From contig JACRJX010000032.1 in NCBI GenBank assembly GCA_016235595.1, positions 1 through 64,000 of the forward strand: 64,000 bases of DNA. The letters run 5' to 3'. This stretch comes from Verrucomicrobiota bacterium (lineage in GTDB: Bacteria > Verrucomicrobiota > Verrucomicrobiia > CAIQCK01). The notes under the pieces were generated by a model. The model saw nothing but the letters and a program-made list of their open reading frames with translations. It was not told where the DNA came from and made no database searches. Each line of letters starts with the position of its first letter. The first letter of the stretch is position 1. Below are positions 45,248-56,121 of the stretch, one piece after another. The translations under genes were made by a program, and so were the position numbers.

Positions 45248-46696
45248 TCAGGGCTTCTTCTTCGCGCCAGGTTTCTTCGCCGCACCCTCACGAATCGGGA
45301 AACATTCGGAATCGGTGCGGGTGGACTTGAGGATCGCTTCGACCTTGGCGATGACTTCCGGATGTTGCGCGGCGACGTCATGTTGCTCGCCAAGGTCGGT
45401 CTTGAGATCGTAAAGCTCCATAGGCTTCTTCGTGCCGAGGCGAACGGCTTTCCAGTCGCCCGTCCGCACCGCTTGCGCGAAGCCGCGCTCGTGAAATTCC
45501 CAATACAGATAGTCATGCCGCTTCTGGCGCTCCGGTTGACCGAGCAGCGTCGGCACAAAACTGATGCTGTCAAGGTTCGGCGGCGGCTCGACCCCGGCCA
45601 GTTCTGCTGCGGTGGCCATGAAGTCGCCGAAGTAGCCGACGTGATCGCTGACACTGCCCGCTTTGATCCGACCGGGCCAGCGCGCGATAAACGGCGTGCG
45701 GATGCCGCCCTCGTAGAGATCGCGCTTCATGCCGCGCAGCGGGCCGTTGGAGTCGAAGAACTCGAAGTCCGCGCCGCCTTCCTTCTGCGGGCCGTTGTCG
45801 GAGCTGAATATCACCAGCGTGCGCTCGTCGAGGCCAAGCCGTTTCAGCAGCGCCAGCATCCGGCCGATGTCGGTGTCCATGCGCGTGACCATCGCTGCGT
45901 AGCCTTTGTTCGGTTCGGTCCAGTCCTTGTCCTTGTAGATGCCGAAGTCGGGCGCTTCCTGGCCGTTGCCGGTGCCTCGCAAGCCTTCGTTGTTGGCGTG
46001 CGGGATCGTGACGGCGAGGTAGAGGAAGAAGGGTTTGCTCCGGTTCTTATCGACCCACTTCAACGCGTCGGAGGCAAAGAGGTCGTGGCTGTATTCGACT
46101 TTCTTCGTCGCCCAGCCCTGGCCGAACTCGCCGTCGCCGACGTTGCCCGGCGGCACCTCGTTCTTCAAGGTCACGCGCTCCTCTCCGCGCCAGAGAAACG
46201 CCGGGTAGTAGTTGTGGGCGTGGAGTTGGTTGAGATAACCGAAGAAATGATCGAAGCCATGCCGCGCCGGCACTCCGCTGGTGCCGGGTTCGCCCAGTCC
46301 CCACTTGCCGACGAGCGCAGTGGCATAGCCGGCGTCATGGAGGATTTTGGCCACCGTGACATCCTGCGGGCGCAAAATCTGGCCTCGCGCATTGTTCTTG
46401 CCGGCGTTGCCGCGCACCCAGCAATGACCGGTGTGCTGACCGGTCATGAGCACGCAACGCGACGGCGCACAGACGGTCGAGCCGGCATAGAACTGCGTGA
46501 ATCGCATCCCCTCCGCCGCCATACGGTCGAGACACGGCGTCTGGATTTTCTTCTGCCCGTAGCAGCCGAGGTCGCCATAGCCAAAGTCGTCGGCAAGAAT
46601 GAAAATGATGTTGGGCTTCGGTGCGTCAGCCGCCTGCAGCGACGTCCATGCAACCAGAATGGCGCTCAACACAAGAAAGCGTCGGAGAATCCTCAT
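45248..46696 (-). CDS. Secreted family S1 sulfatase
   Basis: A 482-residue sulfatase. I start at the ATG at 46694-46696, only two bases after the upstream sulfatase stop, which gives a signal peptide to residue ~23. D36-D37, C76-A-P-S-R80[11 protein letters not shown], [12 protein letters not shown] (with Gly instead of His after Trp), PHANNEG and [14 protein letters not shown] are visible. GKWGLGEPG followed by [23 protein letters not shown] is a recognisable subgroup pattern of S1 sulfatases common in PVC and Bacteroidetes. The C-terminus is rich in Lys and Ala. Start and stop coupling with the upstream gene implies tight co-translation. Confidence 0.94.
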   Translation of the reverse strand: MRILRRFLVLSAILVAWTSLQAADAPKPNIIFILADDFGYGDLGCYGQKKIQTPCLDRMAAEGMRFTQFYAGSTVCAPSRCVLMTGQHTGHCWVRGNAGKNNARGQILRPQDVTVAKILHDAGYATALVGKWGLGEPGTSGVPARHGFDHFFGYLNQLHAHNYYPAFLWRGEERVTLKNEVPPGNVGDGEFGQGWATKKVEYSHDLFASDALKWVDKNRSKPFFLYLAVTIPHANNEGLRGTGNGQEAPDFGIYKDKDWTEPNKGYAAMVTRMDTDIGRMLALLKRLGLDERTLVIFSSDNGPQKEGGADFEFFDSNGPLRGMKRDLYEGGIRTPFIARWPGRIKAGSVSDHVGYFGDFMATAAELAGVEPPPNLDSISFVPTLLGQPERQKRHDYLYWEFHERGFAQAVRTGDWKAVRLGTKKPMELYDLKTDLGEQHDVAAQHPEVIAKVEAILKSTRTDSECFPIREGAAKKPGAKKKP

Positions 46697-46698
46697 GG

Positions 46699-48075
46699 TT
46701 ATTGTCCGTTTGATGTCTGGCTCTCGCACTGCCGCACCCAGTCGTCATGCCGTTTGCGCAGCCGTTCGACGACGTCGGGCCGTTCGGCGGCGAGGTTCTT
46801 CTTTTCGCCAACGTCCTCGGCCAGGTTGGAAAGGAACAACGGGAACCGCTGCGTCTTCTTATCGCCGCCGGCACCGCTGTCCCACGCGTTGCCGATCAAC
46901 TTCCAGTCGCCCTCGCGCACGGCCCACTGCGGGTTCTTCCCGTCGCCAACATACCAGTGCAGCACGTCGTGCGGGCTGGGCGCGTCGCCGGACTTCAGCA
47001 CGGGCACGAGGCTCTTTCCGTCAATGGCCGGCTGCAACAGTTTCACGCCCGCCAGCTCGGCAACGGTCGGCAGCCAGTCGCAGCCATGCGCCATCTGGCC
47101 GCGCACCGCGCCCTCCGGCAGATGGCCGGGCCACGATATAATGGCGGGCAGCCGGATGCCGCCCTCGAACAGGCTGAACTTTGCGCCACGATACGGCCCC
47201 GCGCTGCCACCGCCGAAGTGTGCGCGTTCCTCGGTCGAGTGGCCGTTGTCAGACTGGAACACGACGATGGTGCGCTCGCGCAGTTTCACATCGTCCACGC
47301 AGTGCAGCAGCGCGCCGATCCGTTCGTCCATCGTCGCCAAAAACGCCGCGTAGAGGTTGCGTGGATAGGGCAGTTTCTTGAACCGCTCCAGCCACTTGAC
47401 GTTGGGCTGATACGGATAGTGCGGTTCGTTGATGGCGAAATAGATGAAGAACGGCTTGTCCTTGTTGGCCGCGATGAACTGCGCCGCCTCCTCGACCATC
47501 AGGCTGCCAAAGAACCGGCCATCGGCGAACACTTCGCTGCCGTTGCGGTGCAGATCGTGGATGTTCGGGCCGTGCCAGTAGAAAAAGTGCGACCAGTTGT
47601 CTATGCAGCCGCCCATGTGCCCGAAGGAGAGATCGAACCCCTGCGCATTCGGCATCGTCTCCGGCGTGTAGCCGAGGTGCCATTTGCCGATGTGCGCCGT
47701 GGCGTAGCCGGCGGCTTTGAACATCTCGGCCATCGTCACCTCGCTCGCCGGCAGTGCGCCTCGCTGGCCGGCCTGCGACGCACAGTTGCCCGGCACACCG
47801 CACCGCAATGGATAGCGTCCCGTCAGCAACCCCGCGCGCGAGGGCGAGCAAACCGGCGCGGCAGCGTAGAACTGCGTGAACCGCACCCCCCGCGCCGCCA
47901 GTGAATCAATTGCCGGCGTCGCGAGATCCTCTGCGCCATAGCAACCCACGTCCACTGCGCCCTGGTCGTCGGTGAGAATGACAATGACGTTGGGCTTCGG
48001 CGCGGCGGAGTGGCCCACGGCGCAAACGAGGCCGAGAGCCGCAATAACAGTGAATCGTTGCAGCATGAGTTTCAT
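46699..48075 (-). CDS. Secreted family S1 sulfatase
   Basis: A 458-residue sulfatase. Signal peptide to about residue 24; calcium site D36-D37 in [16 protein letters not shown]; formylglycine motif C76-S-P-S-R80[17 protein letters not shown]; [10 protein letters not shown]; and [18 protein letters not shown]. Two cysteines near VPGNCAS may form a disulfide. The gene overlaps the upstream GH28-like stop by four bases and is followed after two bases by the next sulfatase, so three enzymes of one substrate pathway are translated in series. The [19 protein letters not shown] segment marks its S1 subgroup, but I cannot name the substrate. Confidence 0.94.
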   Translation of the reverse strand: MKLMLQRFTVIAALGLVCAVGHSAAPKPNVIVILTDDQGAVDVGCYGAEDLATPAIDSLAARGVRFTQFYAAAPVCSPSRAGLLTGRYPLRCGVPGNCASQAGQRGALPASEVTMAEMFKAAGYATAHIGKWHLGYTPETMPNAQGFDLSFGHMGGCIDNWSHFFYWHGPNIHDLHRNGSEVFADGRFFGSLMVEEAAQFIAANKDKPFFIYFAINEPHYPYQPNVKWLERFKKLPYPRNLYAAFLATMDERIGALLHCVDDVKLRERTIVVFQSDNGHSTEERAHFGGGSAGPYRGAKFSLFEGGIRLPAIISWPGHLPEGAVRGQMAHGCDWLPTVAELAGVKLLQPAIDGKSLVPVLKSGDAPSPHDVLHWYVGDGKNPQWAVREGDWKLIGNAWDSGAGGDKKTQRFPLFLSNLAEDVGEKKNLAAERPDVVERLRKRHDDWVRQCESQTSNGQ

Positions 48076-49475
48076 CGGTGTTCGGCTTTCGGCAGGAATT
48101 TCACATTACGCACGGTGTTCGTGTCCACATCGAAGTTGTCCGCCAAACCCGTCAACAGACGGCCGCCAACGCGCACCTGATCGAAAGTGATACCCTCGAT
48201 CCGACTGTTGGCACTGAAGCCGCGCAAACGGTTTGGCAGCGCAAACGGGCCGTCGGTGGTGATGTTGCGAAAGGTGACGTTGGAGATGGTGCCCGGTTCC
48301 TTGACACCCTTCGCAAATTCGTTCGGCTGGGTCATGAGACTCACCAACCGCCAGCGGGCGTTCTCGATGCGAATGTTCTCGAAGACGTAATCGCTCATGT
48401 GTCCGCTGCCGCCGTGAATGGCGCAGAACACGGCTTCGTTGTCGTTCTTCCATGAATGTTCGACGTGGATGATGTCGCAATCGCTCACGCGGAAGCCGGC
48501 GTTACGGCCCGGCATGTTCCAAGAGATCTGGAACGGCGCGCCGTTCTCCATCTGCCAGATGATGCAGCGGCGCACTGTCGTGTCGCTGTGATAGAGCTTC
48601 ACGGCATCGTCGTTCACCTTGAAGAAACAATCCTCGACCCGGCCATGCGCGTGCAGGTGGACGCCGTCGGTGCTGAACCACCAGGAAATCATCTTCACGT
48701 TCCGCACCACCGCGCGTTGTCCGGCGATGGTGAGATTGAAGTGCGGCGAATCCACGAGGGTCGGGCCGTCCACAAGCACGTCGTCACTGTCGCCACGCAA
48801 CATGATGAAATGCTCTCCTCTCGTGCCGCCGGCGTTGGTTGGCGGCAACCCGTCGCCCGATAACACGCCACGACCGAGAATGCGCGCGCCTTTCGCGTTC
48901 CGGCCGAGGATGCGTCCGCGCACAAAAGCGCCACCCGCGAGATAGACCGTCTGGCCGGCCAGCAACTCCATCTGTCCGCCAGGTAATTCATGCACGCCCG
49001 GCGCGAACCACACGACGTTCGTCGCGTCGCGCGACGGCACGTTCGTCTCCGGCGGGTCCGCAAAGATGAGCAGCGGATGTGTCTTCGCGCTGTCATCAAA
49101 CTCGACGGACAACCTGGCAGGCTGGTCGAGCACAAATGTCGCGGCGTTCCCTTCCACCTGTGTCTTGATGCGCCGGCTGCTCGGCAGAATTTTGCAGGAT
49201 TCGAATCCGCCGTTCAGTTTCGTCACTCGCACCGACACGCGGCCGTCGAAAGCGAACGTCGTCCACGCCGTGTCCTTCACCTTGTTCGAACGCCACTTGG
49301 CGGTGGTGCGATAGACGAACGACTCTCTCGGCCGGCCGTTTTGCGATACCTCCACGCGATATTCCGGCGAAGGCGACAACCCGGCGGGTGCAGGATAAAC
49401 ATCGAGCGCATCCCGCGCCGACGCGGTTGCGGCTGCCATCAACGCAACAGAACCAATCGCGAGGAGAGGCTTAAT
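48072..49475 (-). CDS. Secreted GH28/polysaccharide-hydrolase-like right-handed beta-helix protein, probable ATT start
   Basis: About 467 residues. A beta-helix is clear from repeated short strands: GRILGRNAKGARILGRG, NLTIAGQRAVVRNVKMI, DGVHLHAHGRVEDCFFK, VNDDAVKLYHSDTTVRRC, FENIRIENARWR. The W-x-STDG-V and N-DD-A segments are the polygalacturonase/dextranase-like acidic cluster. No ATG or GTG precedes the signal peptide: in frame after a TGA at 49494-49496 only CTG, ATT, then TTG (49442) and ATG (49439) occur. ATT at 49473-49475 gives (M)KPLLAIGSVALMAAATASA with AAAGGA eight bases upstream, so I place the start there. Starting at 49439 would delete the signal peptide. The operon role is probably backbone cleavage. 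Confidence 0.82.
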   Translation of the reverse strand: MKPLLAIGSVALMAAATASARDALDVYPAPAGLSPSPEYRVEVSQNGRPRESFVYRTTAKWRSNKVKDTAWTTFAFDGRVSVRVTKLNGGFESCKILPSSRRIKTQVEGNAATFVLDQPARLSVEFDDSAKTHPLLIFADPPETNVPSRDATNVVWFAPGVHELPGGQMELLAGQTVYLAGGAFVRGRILGRNAKGARILGRGVLSGDGLPPTNAGGTRGEHFIMLRGDSDDVLVDGPTLVDSPHFNLTIAGQRAVVRNVKMISWWFSTDGVHLHAHGRVEDCFFKVNDDAVKLYHSDTTVRRCIIWQMENGAPFQISWNMPGRNAGFRVSDCDIIHVEHSWKNDNEAVFCAIHGGSGHMSDYVFENIRIENARWRLVSLMTQPNEFAKGVKEPGTISNVTFRNITTDGPFALPNRLRGFSANSRIEGITFDQVRVGGRLLTGLADNFDVDTNTVRNVKFLPKAEHR

Positions 49476-49483
49476 TGGCAGAT

Positions 49484-49489
49484 TCCTTT
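49484..49489 (-). promoter_or_regulatory. Shine-Dalgarno supporting an ATT start codon
   Basis: AAAGGA on the minus strand with eight bases to ATT at 49475. It has the same form as the ribosome sites of neighbouring genes, which supports initiation here rather than at the internal TTG or ATG. Confidence 0.5.
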
Positions 49490-49530
49490 CTCGTCACGGA
49501 TCACCGCCGCGATTTGGCGGAGCGTTTGTC

Positions 49531-50538
49531 TCAACCGCGCCACGGACGCGCGCGATTCTTGTTGGCAGCGAATGCGTCCCGGATGATTTGCGCGTCCTCG
49601 GCCGTCTGGAAGTCGAACATGCCGGCGAGAATGAAGTCGCCGCCATGGGCAAAGGCGTAGTTGAAGCCGTCGCGCGGCGGGATGGCTCCGGCGGCCAGGA
49701 CTTTGAAGGCGATCCACGGCTTCGTCACACCCTTCATGAACTCCGCCGTCTCTTCGGGATTGTTGCACCAGTAGCCCGGCACCTCGGCGTATGCCTTCTG
49801 TATCGCATCGGGCTTCGGCGCGGTGGTATACTTCAGGTGATGAAGCGTCTTCACGTAGAAATCGAGCGGGAATTTTTCCTTCTCGCAGAACTGCACAACC
49901 TCCAGTTCATGACAGGCGACGCCGACGGGCAAACTGGTGGCCTTGATGACACTGAGCATCTCGCCGATCAACGCGCCTTTGCCCTGCTTCACCAGCGTGC
50001 CGGTGATCATGCCCGGCACATAAAGCGCGTCCACGCCGCTGTCCACGAGCTGCGGCACCGCGCGTTGGTAGCTCGCCGGATCAGCAACCCGACGGCCTTC
50101 GGCGTCGCTCCACGGCGCAACGATCCACTTGAGCTTGCCACCACGGTCCCGATACTGCCGGAAGAGCTTGGCGATCTTGGGATCCTGATGGGTCATGAAT
50201 GCAGTGACACCGCTGGCTTCCGCGGCGGCGAAGGTCTCGATGATCTTCTCGTCCGTGTTGTAGTGCCGCGACAAATCATTCACGTAATGCAGGTCGCGGC
50301 TGTGCATGAAGAACGTGACGTGGTTGGTGCCAAGGATGAGCCGGCTGATTTCCAGGTCGCCAATCTTTCCCTTTGGCAGTTGGCCGGGAGCCTGTGAAGA
50401 AGGCTTCGCGGCCGGCCGTGTCTCAGCCGATGCCTGATGCGAAGTGGCCGCGGCGGCGGCGATTCCCGCCGAAGCGGCCAGCGACTGTGTCAGAAATGTT
50501 CGACGGTTGAAGGTGTTGTGCGGGTCGCGTTGTTCCAT
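49531..50538 (-). CDS. Tat-exported aldo/keto-reductase-like TIM-barrel protein
   Basis: A 335-residue protein with a clear twin-arginine signal (FNRRTFLTQSLAASAGIAAAAA, cut near ASA-E). After the linker, LEISRLILGTNHVTF resembles strand 1 of aldo/keto reductases, followed by AAEASGVTAFMTH, GVDALYVPGM, PVGVACHELEVVQFCEKEKFPLDFYV and the late WIAFKVLAAGAIPP segment. The catalytic Tyr-Lys pair typical for the reductases is not obvious, so it may be a divergent, non-redox barrel. It lies between a sulfatase (24 bp upstream) and the GH28-like gene (55 bp downstream), thus within the degradation operon. Export and fold are fairly sure; activity is open. Confidence 0.75.
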   Translation of the reverse strand: MEQRDPHNTFNRRTFLTQSLAASAGIAAAAATSHQASAETRPAAKPSSQAPGQLPKGKIGDLEISRLILGTNHVTFFMHSRDLHYVNDLSRHYNTDEKIIETFAAAEASGVTAFMTHQDPKIAKLFRQYRDRGGKLKWIVAPWSDAEGRRVADPASYQRAVPQLVDSGVDALYVPGMITGTLVKQGKGALIGEMLSVIKATSLPVGVACHELEVVQFCEKEKFPLDFYVKTLHHLKYTTAPKPDAIQKAYAEVPGYWCNNPEETAEFMKGVTKPWIAFKVLAAGAIPPRDGFNYAFAHGGDFILAGMFDFQTAEDAQIIRDAFAANKNRARPWRG

Positions 50539-50562
50539 GGGGGATTCCTTTCGTCGGCAGGA

Positions 50563-52083
<1,521 letters not shown>

Positions 52084-52216
52084 AAAACAACTCAGCGATT
52101 CGTGCGTTGCCTTCCTGTAGCACGAGTCGTGCCCTCTGGCAATGCGTTTGCCACCTTCAGCTTGAAAGGCAAGCCCGCTGCCCGCACACTGTCAGCGGCA
52201 ATTTGAGGAACAACAC

Positions 52217-54301
52217 ATGATTCTGTTGCTGGCCGCCCTCGTAACGCTGGAGACCGACACAACGCGCATCGGTTTCGATCCTGACCGCCATGGAGCGATT
52301 GTTTCGCTGGTGGACAAGGCCACCGGCCGCGACTTCGCCGCGCCGAAAGCGGTTGCGCCGCTACTCTACGAGTTGAGCTTCACCAACGTGCCGTCGCTGA
52401 CGGAAACCGCGGCTGCCGACGTCACCGTCAAACGCGACGGCAACTCCGTCGTCATCACCGCCGTGCGCCACACCAACGCCGCCGTCGCCATCGAGTGCCG
52501 TTTCCGCACAGAGTCAGGCTCGTCGCTGATCTTCGGCCGCATCGCCGTTCGCAACGACAGCGGCCACGCGCTGACCAGCGTGCGGTTTCCGGCGCTGGCG
52601 TGGCCGAAACAACTCGGCACGTCGCCGGAGCGGGAGTTCCTCGTGCTGCCGCGCAACGACGGCTGTCTCATCCAGTCGCCCGCCTCGATCGGCTGGCTGC
52701 CGTCGGCTCCGTATCCCGGTTCGGCCTCGATGCAGTTTCTCGCGCACTACAACGACACGGCCGGCTTGTATGCGGCGAGCTATGACAGCCGTTGCTACAC
52801 GAAGAGCTTCGGCGTTGAAAAACGCGGCGACGTTTTCAGGATGGCCATGATGCACCGGCCGCCGCTTCAGGCGCGCGGCGAGTGGCATACCGCATACGAT
52901 GTCGTCATCGGGACGTTTCGCGGCGACTGGCAGACGGCGGCCGATATCTACAAGAAGTGGGCGCTGAAACAGCCGTGGTGCCGCCGCACGCTCGCGCAAC
53001 GCGTGGCCAGCGGCGACGTGCCGCGCTGGCTCACGGAGCCGTCGTTGTTTTACGCCTACAGCCTGCGCGGCGAGGTCGAACCGAAGAAGATCGGCAACCG
53101 CCTGCCGTCGGTGTCGCAGCAGGCCGCTGCGTGGCGCGACCTGCTCGGCGGGCCGACGACGTTCATGCTGATGTCGTGGGAGAAACTCGGTCCGTGGATA
53201 GCGCCGGATTATTTTCCACCCTTCGGCGGCGAGCGCGACTTCAAGGCGGCGACGGCAGCGCTCCATGCGAACGGCCACCGCACGCTGGTGTTCCTCTCCG
53301 GCCTGAACTGGACGCTGCGCAAACAAGGCGGCAGCGACGCTGGGACGCTTGACGACACGATGGCGTTCGAGAAGCGGGGCGCGGCAAGCGCCATTTGCGA
53401 CGCTGACGGCCGGCCGCACCGTTCAGGCAAGCCGAACGCGGGTGTCGGCGAGAAGGCGGTGATTTGCCCCGCGACGCCGTTGGCGCGCGAGATGTTGCTC
53501 GGCGCAACGCTGGAATGCCAGCGGCTCGGCATTGATTGCGTGCAGGCAGACCAGATTGTTGGCGGTGGCATGCCGCCGTGCTTCAGCGACAAACACGGTC
53601 ATCCGCGCGGCGGCGGCAACTGGTCAGCCGAGGCGCTTTACAGGATGTTCGACGAGATTCGCCGTGAAGGCAGGAAGCACAGCAAGGACTTCGCGTGGTC
53701 CATGGAAGAACCGGGCGAGTTCTTCATCCCGGTGCTCGATACCTATCACGCCCGCGATTACGCGCAGGGCCGCTGGCCACGCGACGGCGAGGGCGTCGTT
53801 GGTGTGCCGCTGTTCACGCACGTTTATCACGAGTTCATGCACGGCTATGGCGGCGACTCATGCGGCGTTTCGACCTGGGCCAGCGCCAGCACGCTGTATC
53901 AACAGGGCATGAACCTCGTCTGCGGCAAAACGCCCGGCGTGGCGGTGTGGACCCGGCCCTACGATCCGAAGACGACCGATGCCCCGCAGGCGCGGTTGCT
54001 GCGCGGGCACGTCGAGCTGTGGCGCGGGCCGGCGCGGGAGTTCCTAGTGTTCGGCCGGCGCGTGGCAACGGGCCCGTTGGACGTGCCGCGCGTGCGCTGC
54101 AAGTTCTTCACCGGCGCGGGCCGGTCGCCGCGCGAACTGGAAGTGCCGGCGGTGCTGCACAGCCAATGGCGCGCGCCGGCTGGCGACGAAGCGGCGGTGT
54201 TCGTGTGCGTCGGCAACGAGCCGGTCGCGTTCACGGCGTTCGGGCAAAACTTCAAGTTGGCGCCGGGCGAGGTGAAGTTTTTGCCGTTGACCACGCGCTG
54301 A
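52217..54301 (+). CDS. DUF6259-like putative glycoside hydrolase
   Basis: A 694-residue protein. It begins MILLLAALVTLETDTTRIGF: the N-terminal hydrophobic part is short and may be a weak signal. Residues ~10-240 are a beta-sandwich of the type found before TIM-barrel glycosidases; ~260-580 hold a barrel with PTTFMLMSWEKLG, HRTLVFLSGLNW, GIDCVQADQIVGGG and KDFAWSMEEPGEFF, where the Asp and Glu residues could be the catalytic pair; the end (~600-694) is a sandwich. The overall order resembles DUF6259 proteins, which are thought to be glycosidases. It starts a plus-strand operon with GH20, GH2 and an esterase-like gene. Confidence 0.75.
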   Translation: MILLLAALVTLETDTTRIGFDPDRHGAIVSLVDKATGRDFAAPKAVAPLLYELSFTNVPSLTETAAADVTVKRDGNSVVITAVRHTNAAVAIECRFRTESGSSLIFGRIAVRNDSGHALTSVRFPALAWPKQLGTSPEREFLVLPRNDGCLIQSPASIGWLPSAPYPGSASMQFLAHYNDTAGLYAASYDSRCYTKSFGVEKRGDVFRMAMMHRPPLQARGEWHTAYDVVIGTFRGDWQTAADIYKKWALKQPWCRRTLAQRVASGDVPRWLTEPSLFYAYSLRGEVEPKKIGNRLPSVSQQAAAWRDLLGGPTTFMLMSWEKLGPWIAPDYFPPFGGERDFKAATAALHANGHRTLVFLSGLNWTLRKQGGSDAGTLDDTMAFEKRGAASAICDADGRPHRSGKPNAGVGEKAVICPATPLAREMLLGATLECQRLGIDCVQADQIVGGGMPPCFSDKHGHPRGGGNWSAEALYRMFDEIRREGRKHSKDFAWSMEEPGEFFIPVLDTYHARDYAQGRWPRDGEGVVGVPLFTHVYHEFMHGYGGDSCGVSTWASASTLYQQGMNLVCGKTPGVAVWTRPYDPKTTDAPQARLLRGHVELWRGPAREFLVFGRRVATGPLDVPRVRCKFFTGAGRSPRELEVPAVLHSQWRAPAGDEAAVFVCVGNEPVAFTAFGQNFKLAPGEVKFLPLTTR

Positions 54302-54379
54302 CGTTCGCGCATGAAGAGGCCGCGACCTTCAAAAATACATCGCCTCGAAACCCAAAATAGAAGCCCGGAAGGAAAGATC

Positions 54380-56029
54380 ATGAAGCAACGCCGCCGCACC
54401 GCGCTCCTGTTGCTTTCGTGTATGACGCTGCTGACAAACTCACAGTGCGCCGTGGCCGCACCGCCGGCATTGGTTCCCGCGCCAGCGAAGATGACCGTGG
54501 CGGAAGGAACCTTCCAGTTGAGCCGGGAGACTTCGATCTGTGCCGGCCCCGGCGCGGAAGCGGAAGCTCGCGAGCTGGCCGCCGCATTGAGAATGCCGAC
54601 CGGCCTGCCTCTGCCGGTCAAGACCAGCGAGCCAAAACCCGGCGCCATCGGTCTGCAACTCGACCGATCGCTTGAATCCCAACTCGGCATCGAAGGCTAT
54701 CGCCTCTCGGTGACACCCTCGCGCGTCACGATCTGTGCGGCAACGGAGGCGGGACTGTTCTATGGCGGTGTCACGTTTCGGCAGTTGCTGCCGCCGCAGG
54801 TGTTCGCAACGAAACAGCCGGCGCGCGCTCCCGGCGGCGGCTGGATCGTGCCCTGCATCGAGATCGAAGACCGGCCGCGGTTCGCATGGCGCGGCCTGCT
54901 GCTCGACCCGGCGCGTCACTTCATGCCGCCGGAGTTCGTCAAGAAACTGGTGGATGTGATGGCGCTGCACAAACTGAACACGCTTCAGCTTCACCTGACT
55001 GACGACCAGGGTTGGCGCATCGAGATCAAGAAGCATCCCCAACTCACCCAGCTCGGTTCCGTCCGCAAGGAGTCGCCCCTGCACGGCGATCGCAAGCGCG
55101 GCGACGGCCAGCGCTACGGGCCGTTCTTCTACACGCAACAACAAATCCGGGACCTCGTCGCCTACGCGCGGGCGCGGCATGTGACGCTCGTGCCGGAGAT
55201 CGAGATGCCGGGTCATTTCCTGGCGGCGCTGGTGGCTTATCCCGCGTTGTCCTGCCGCGGCGGCCCGTTCGAAGTGCGCACACGCTGGGGCATCGAGCCG
55301 GACATCCTCTGCCCCGGCAACGACGAGGCTATCGCCCTCGTCAAAGACGTGCTCGGAGAAGTCTGCGAACTGTTCCCCAGCCGCTTCATCCACATCGGCG
55401 GCGACGAGGCCCCGCGCGACCGCTGGAAGTCGTGTCCGAAATGCCAGGCGCGCATCCGGACCGAGAACCTCAAGAGCGAGGCGCAACTCCAGACGTGGTT
55501 CAACCATCGCGTCGAGGAGTTCCTCGCCAGCAAAGGCCGGCGGCTCCTCGGCTGGGACGAGATTCTCGAAGGCGGCCTCACGCCCGGCGCGACCGTGATG
55601 TCCTGGCGCGGCATCAAGGGCGGCATTGCCGCCGCCAGCGCGGGCCACGACGTCGTCATGGTGCCAACCACACACTGCTACTTCGACTACGCACAGGCCA
55701 AGGGGGCGAACGAACCGGAATGCATTGGCGGCTTCGTCCCGCTGTCGCGCGTCTATGAGTTCGAGCCGGTCCCCGCCGAACTGCCGGAATCCAGGCGCCA
55801 TCATATCCTCGGCGCACAGGGCGCGCTCTGGACCGAGTACATGTGGACGCCGGGCGACGTGGAGTATTTCGCTTTCCCTCGCGCCGCGGCGCTGGCCGAG
55901 GTCGTCTGGACACCGGCCGAGCGGAAGGACTTCGCCGGCTTCGAGCACCGCCTTCAAAACCATCTTCTCCGCCTCGACCAGCTTGGCGTGAATTATCGCA
56001 AACCATCCGGTGTCAATGACCGGAAATGA
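54380..56029 (+). CDS. Secreted GH20 beta-N-acetylhexosaminidase
   Basis: A 549-residue enzyme. ATG 54380 is preceded by AAGGAA and opens a signal peptide (~1-27). Residues ~30-155 are the GH20b N-terminal domain (ALVPAPAKMTVAEGTF), then the barrel: FAWRGLLLDPARHFMPPEFVK, LHLTDDQGWRIEIKK, PEIEMPGHF, and the catalytic pair D342-E343 in FIHIGGDEAPRDRW, where E343 is the acid/base and D342 orients the substrate acetamido group. It should remove terminal beta-GlcNAc or GalNAc from oligosaccharides, in keeping with hexosamine-rich, sulfated glycans. It is 78 bp after the DUF6259 gene. Confidence 0.95.
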   Translation: MKQRRRTALLLLSCMTLLTNSQCAVAAPPALVPAPAKMTVAEGTFQLSRETSICAGPGAEAEARELAAALRMPTGLPLPVKTSEPKPGAIGLQLDRSLESQLGIEGYRLSVTPSRVTICAATEAGLFYGGVTFRQLLPPQVFATKQPARAPGGGWIVPCIEIEDRPRFAWRGLLLDPARHFMPPEFVKKLVDVMALHKLNTLQLHLTDDQGWRIEIKKHPQLTQLGSVRKESPLHGDRKRGDGQRYGPFFYTQQQIRDLVAYARARHVTLVPEIEMPGHFLAALVAYPALSCRGGPFEVRTRWGIEPDILCPGNDEAIALVKDVLGEVCELFPSRFIHIGGDEAPRDRWKSCPKCQARIRTENLKSEAQLQTWFNHRVEEFLASKGRRLLGWDEILEGGLTPGATVMSWRGIKGGIAAASAGHDVVMVPTTHCYFDYAQAKGANEPECIGGFVPLSRVYEFEPVPAELPESRRHHILGAQGALWTEYMWTPGDVEYFAFPRAAALAEVVWTPAERKDFAGFEHRLQNHLLRLDQLGVNYRKPSGVNDRK

Positions 56030-56121
56030 TTCGCAGTTGCAGTGGCGCACGTGCGCACCAGTTGTCGTGAAAAGATTCGCTCGAAAACTTGTGGTGAGTT
56101 GATACAAATCTTCTTCTACCT

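Noticed and set aside
45164-47353. 729-codon plus-strand open frame after ilvC
   Set aside because: It begins within the ilvC terminator and runs antisense through two sulfatases; composition is shadow-like.
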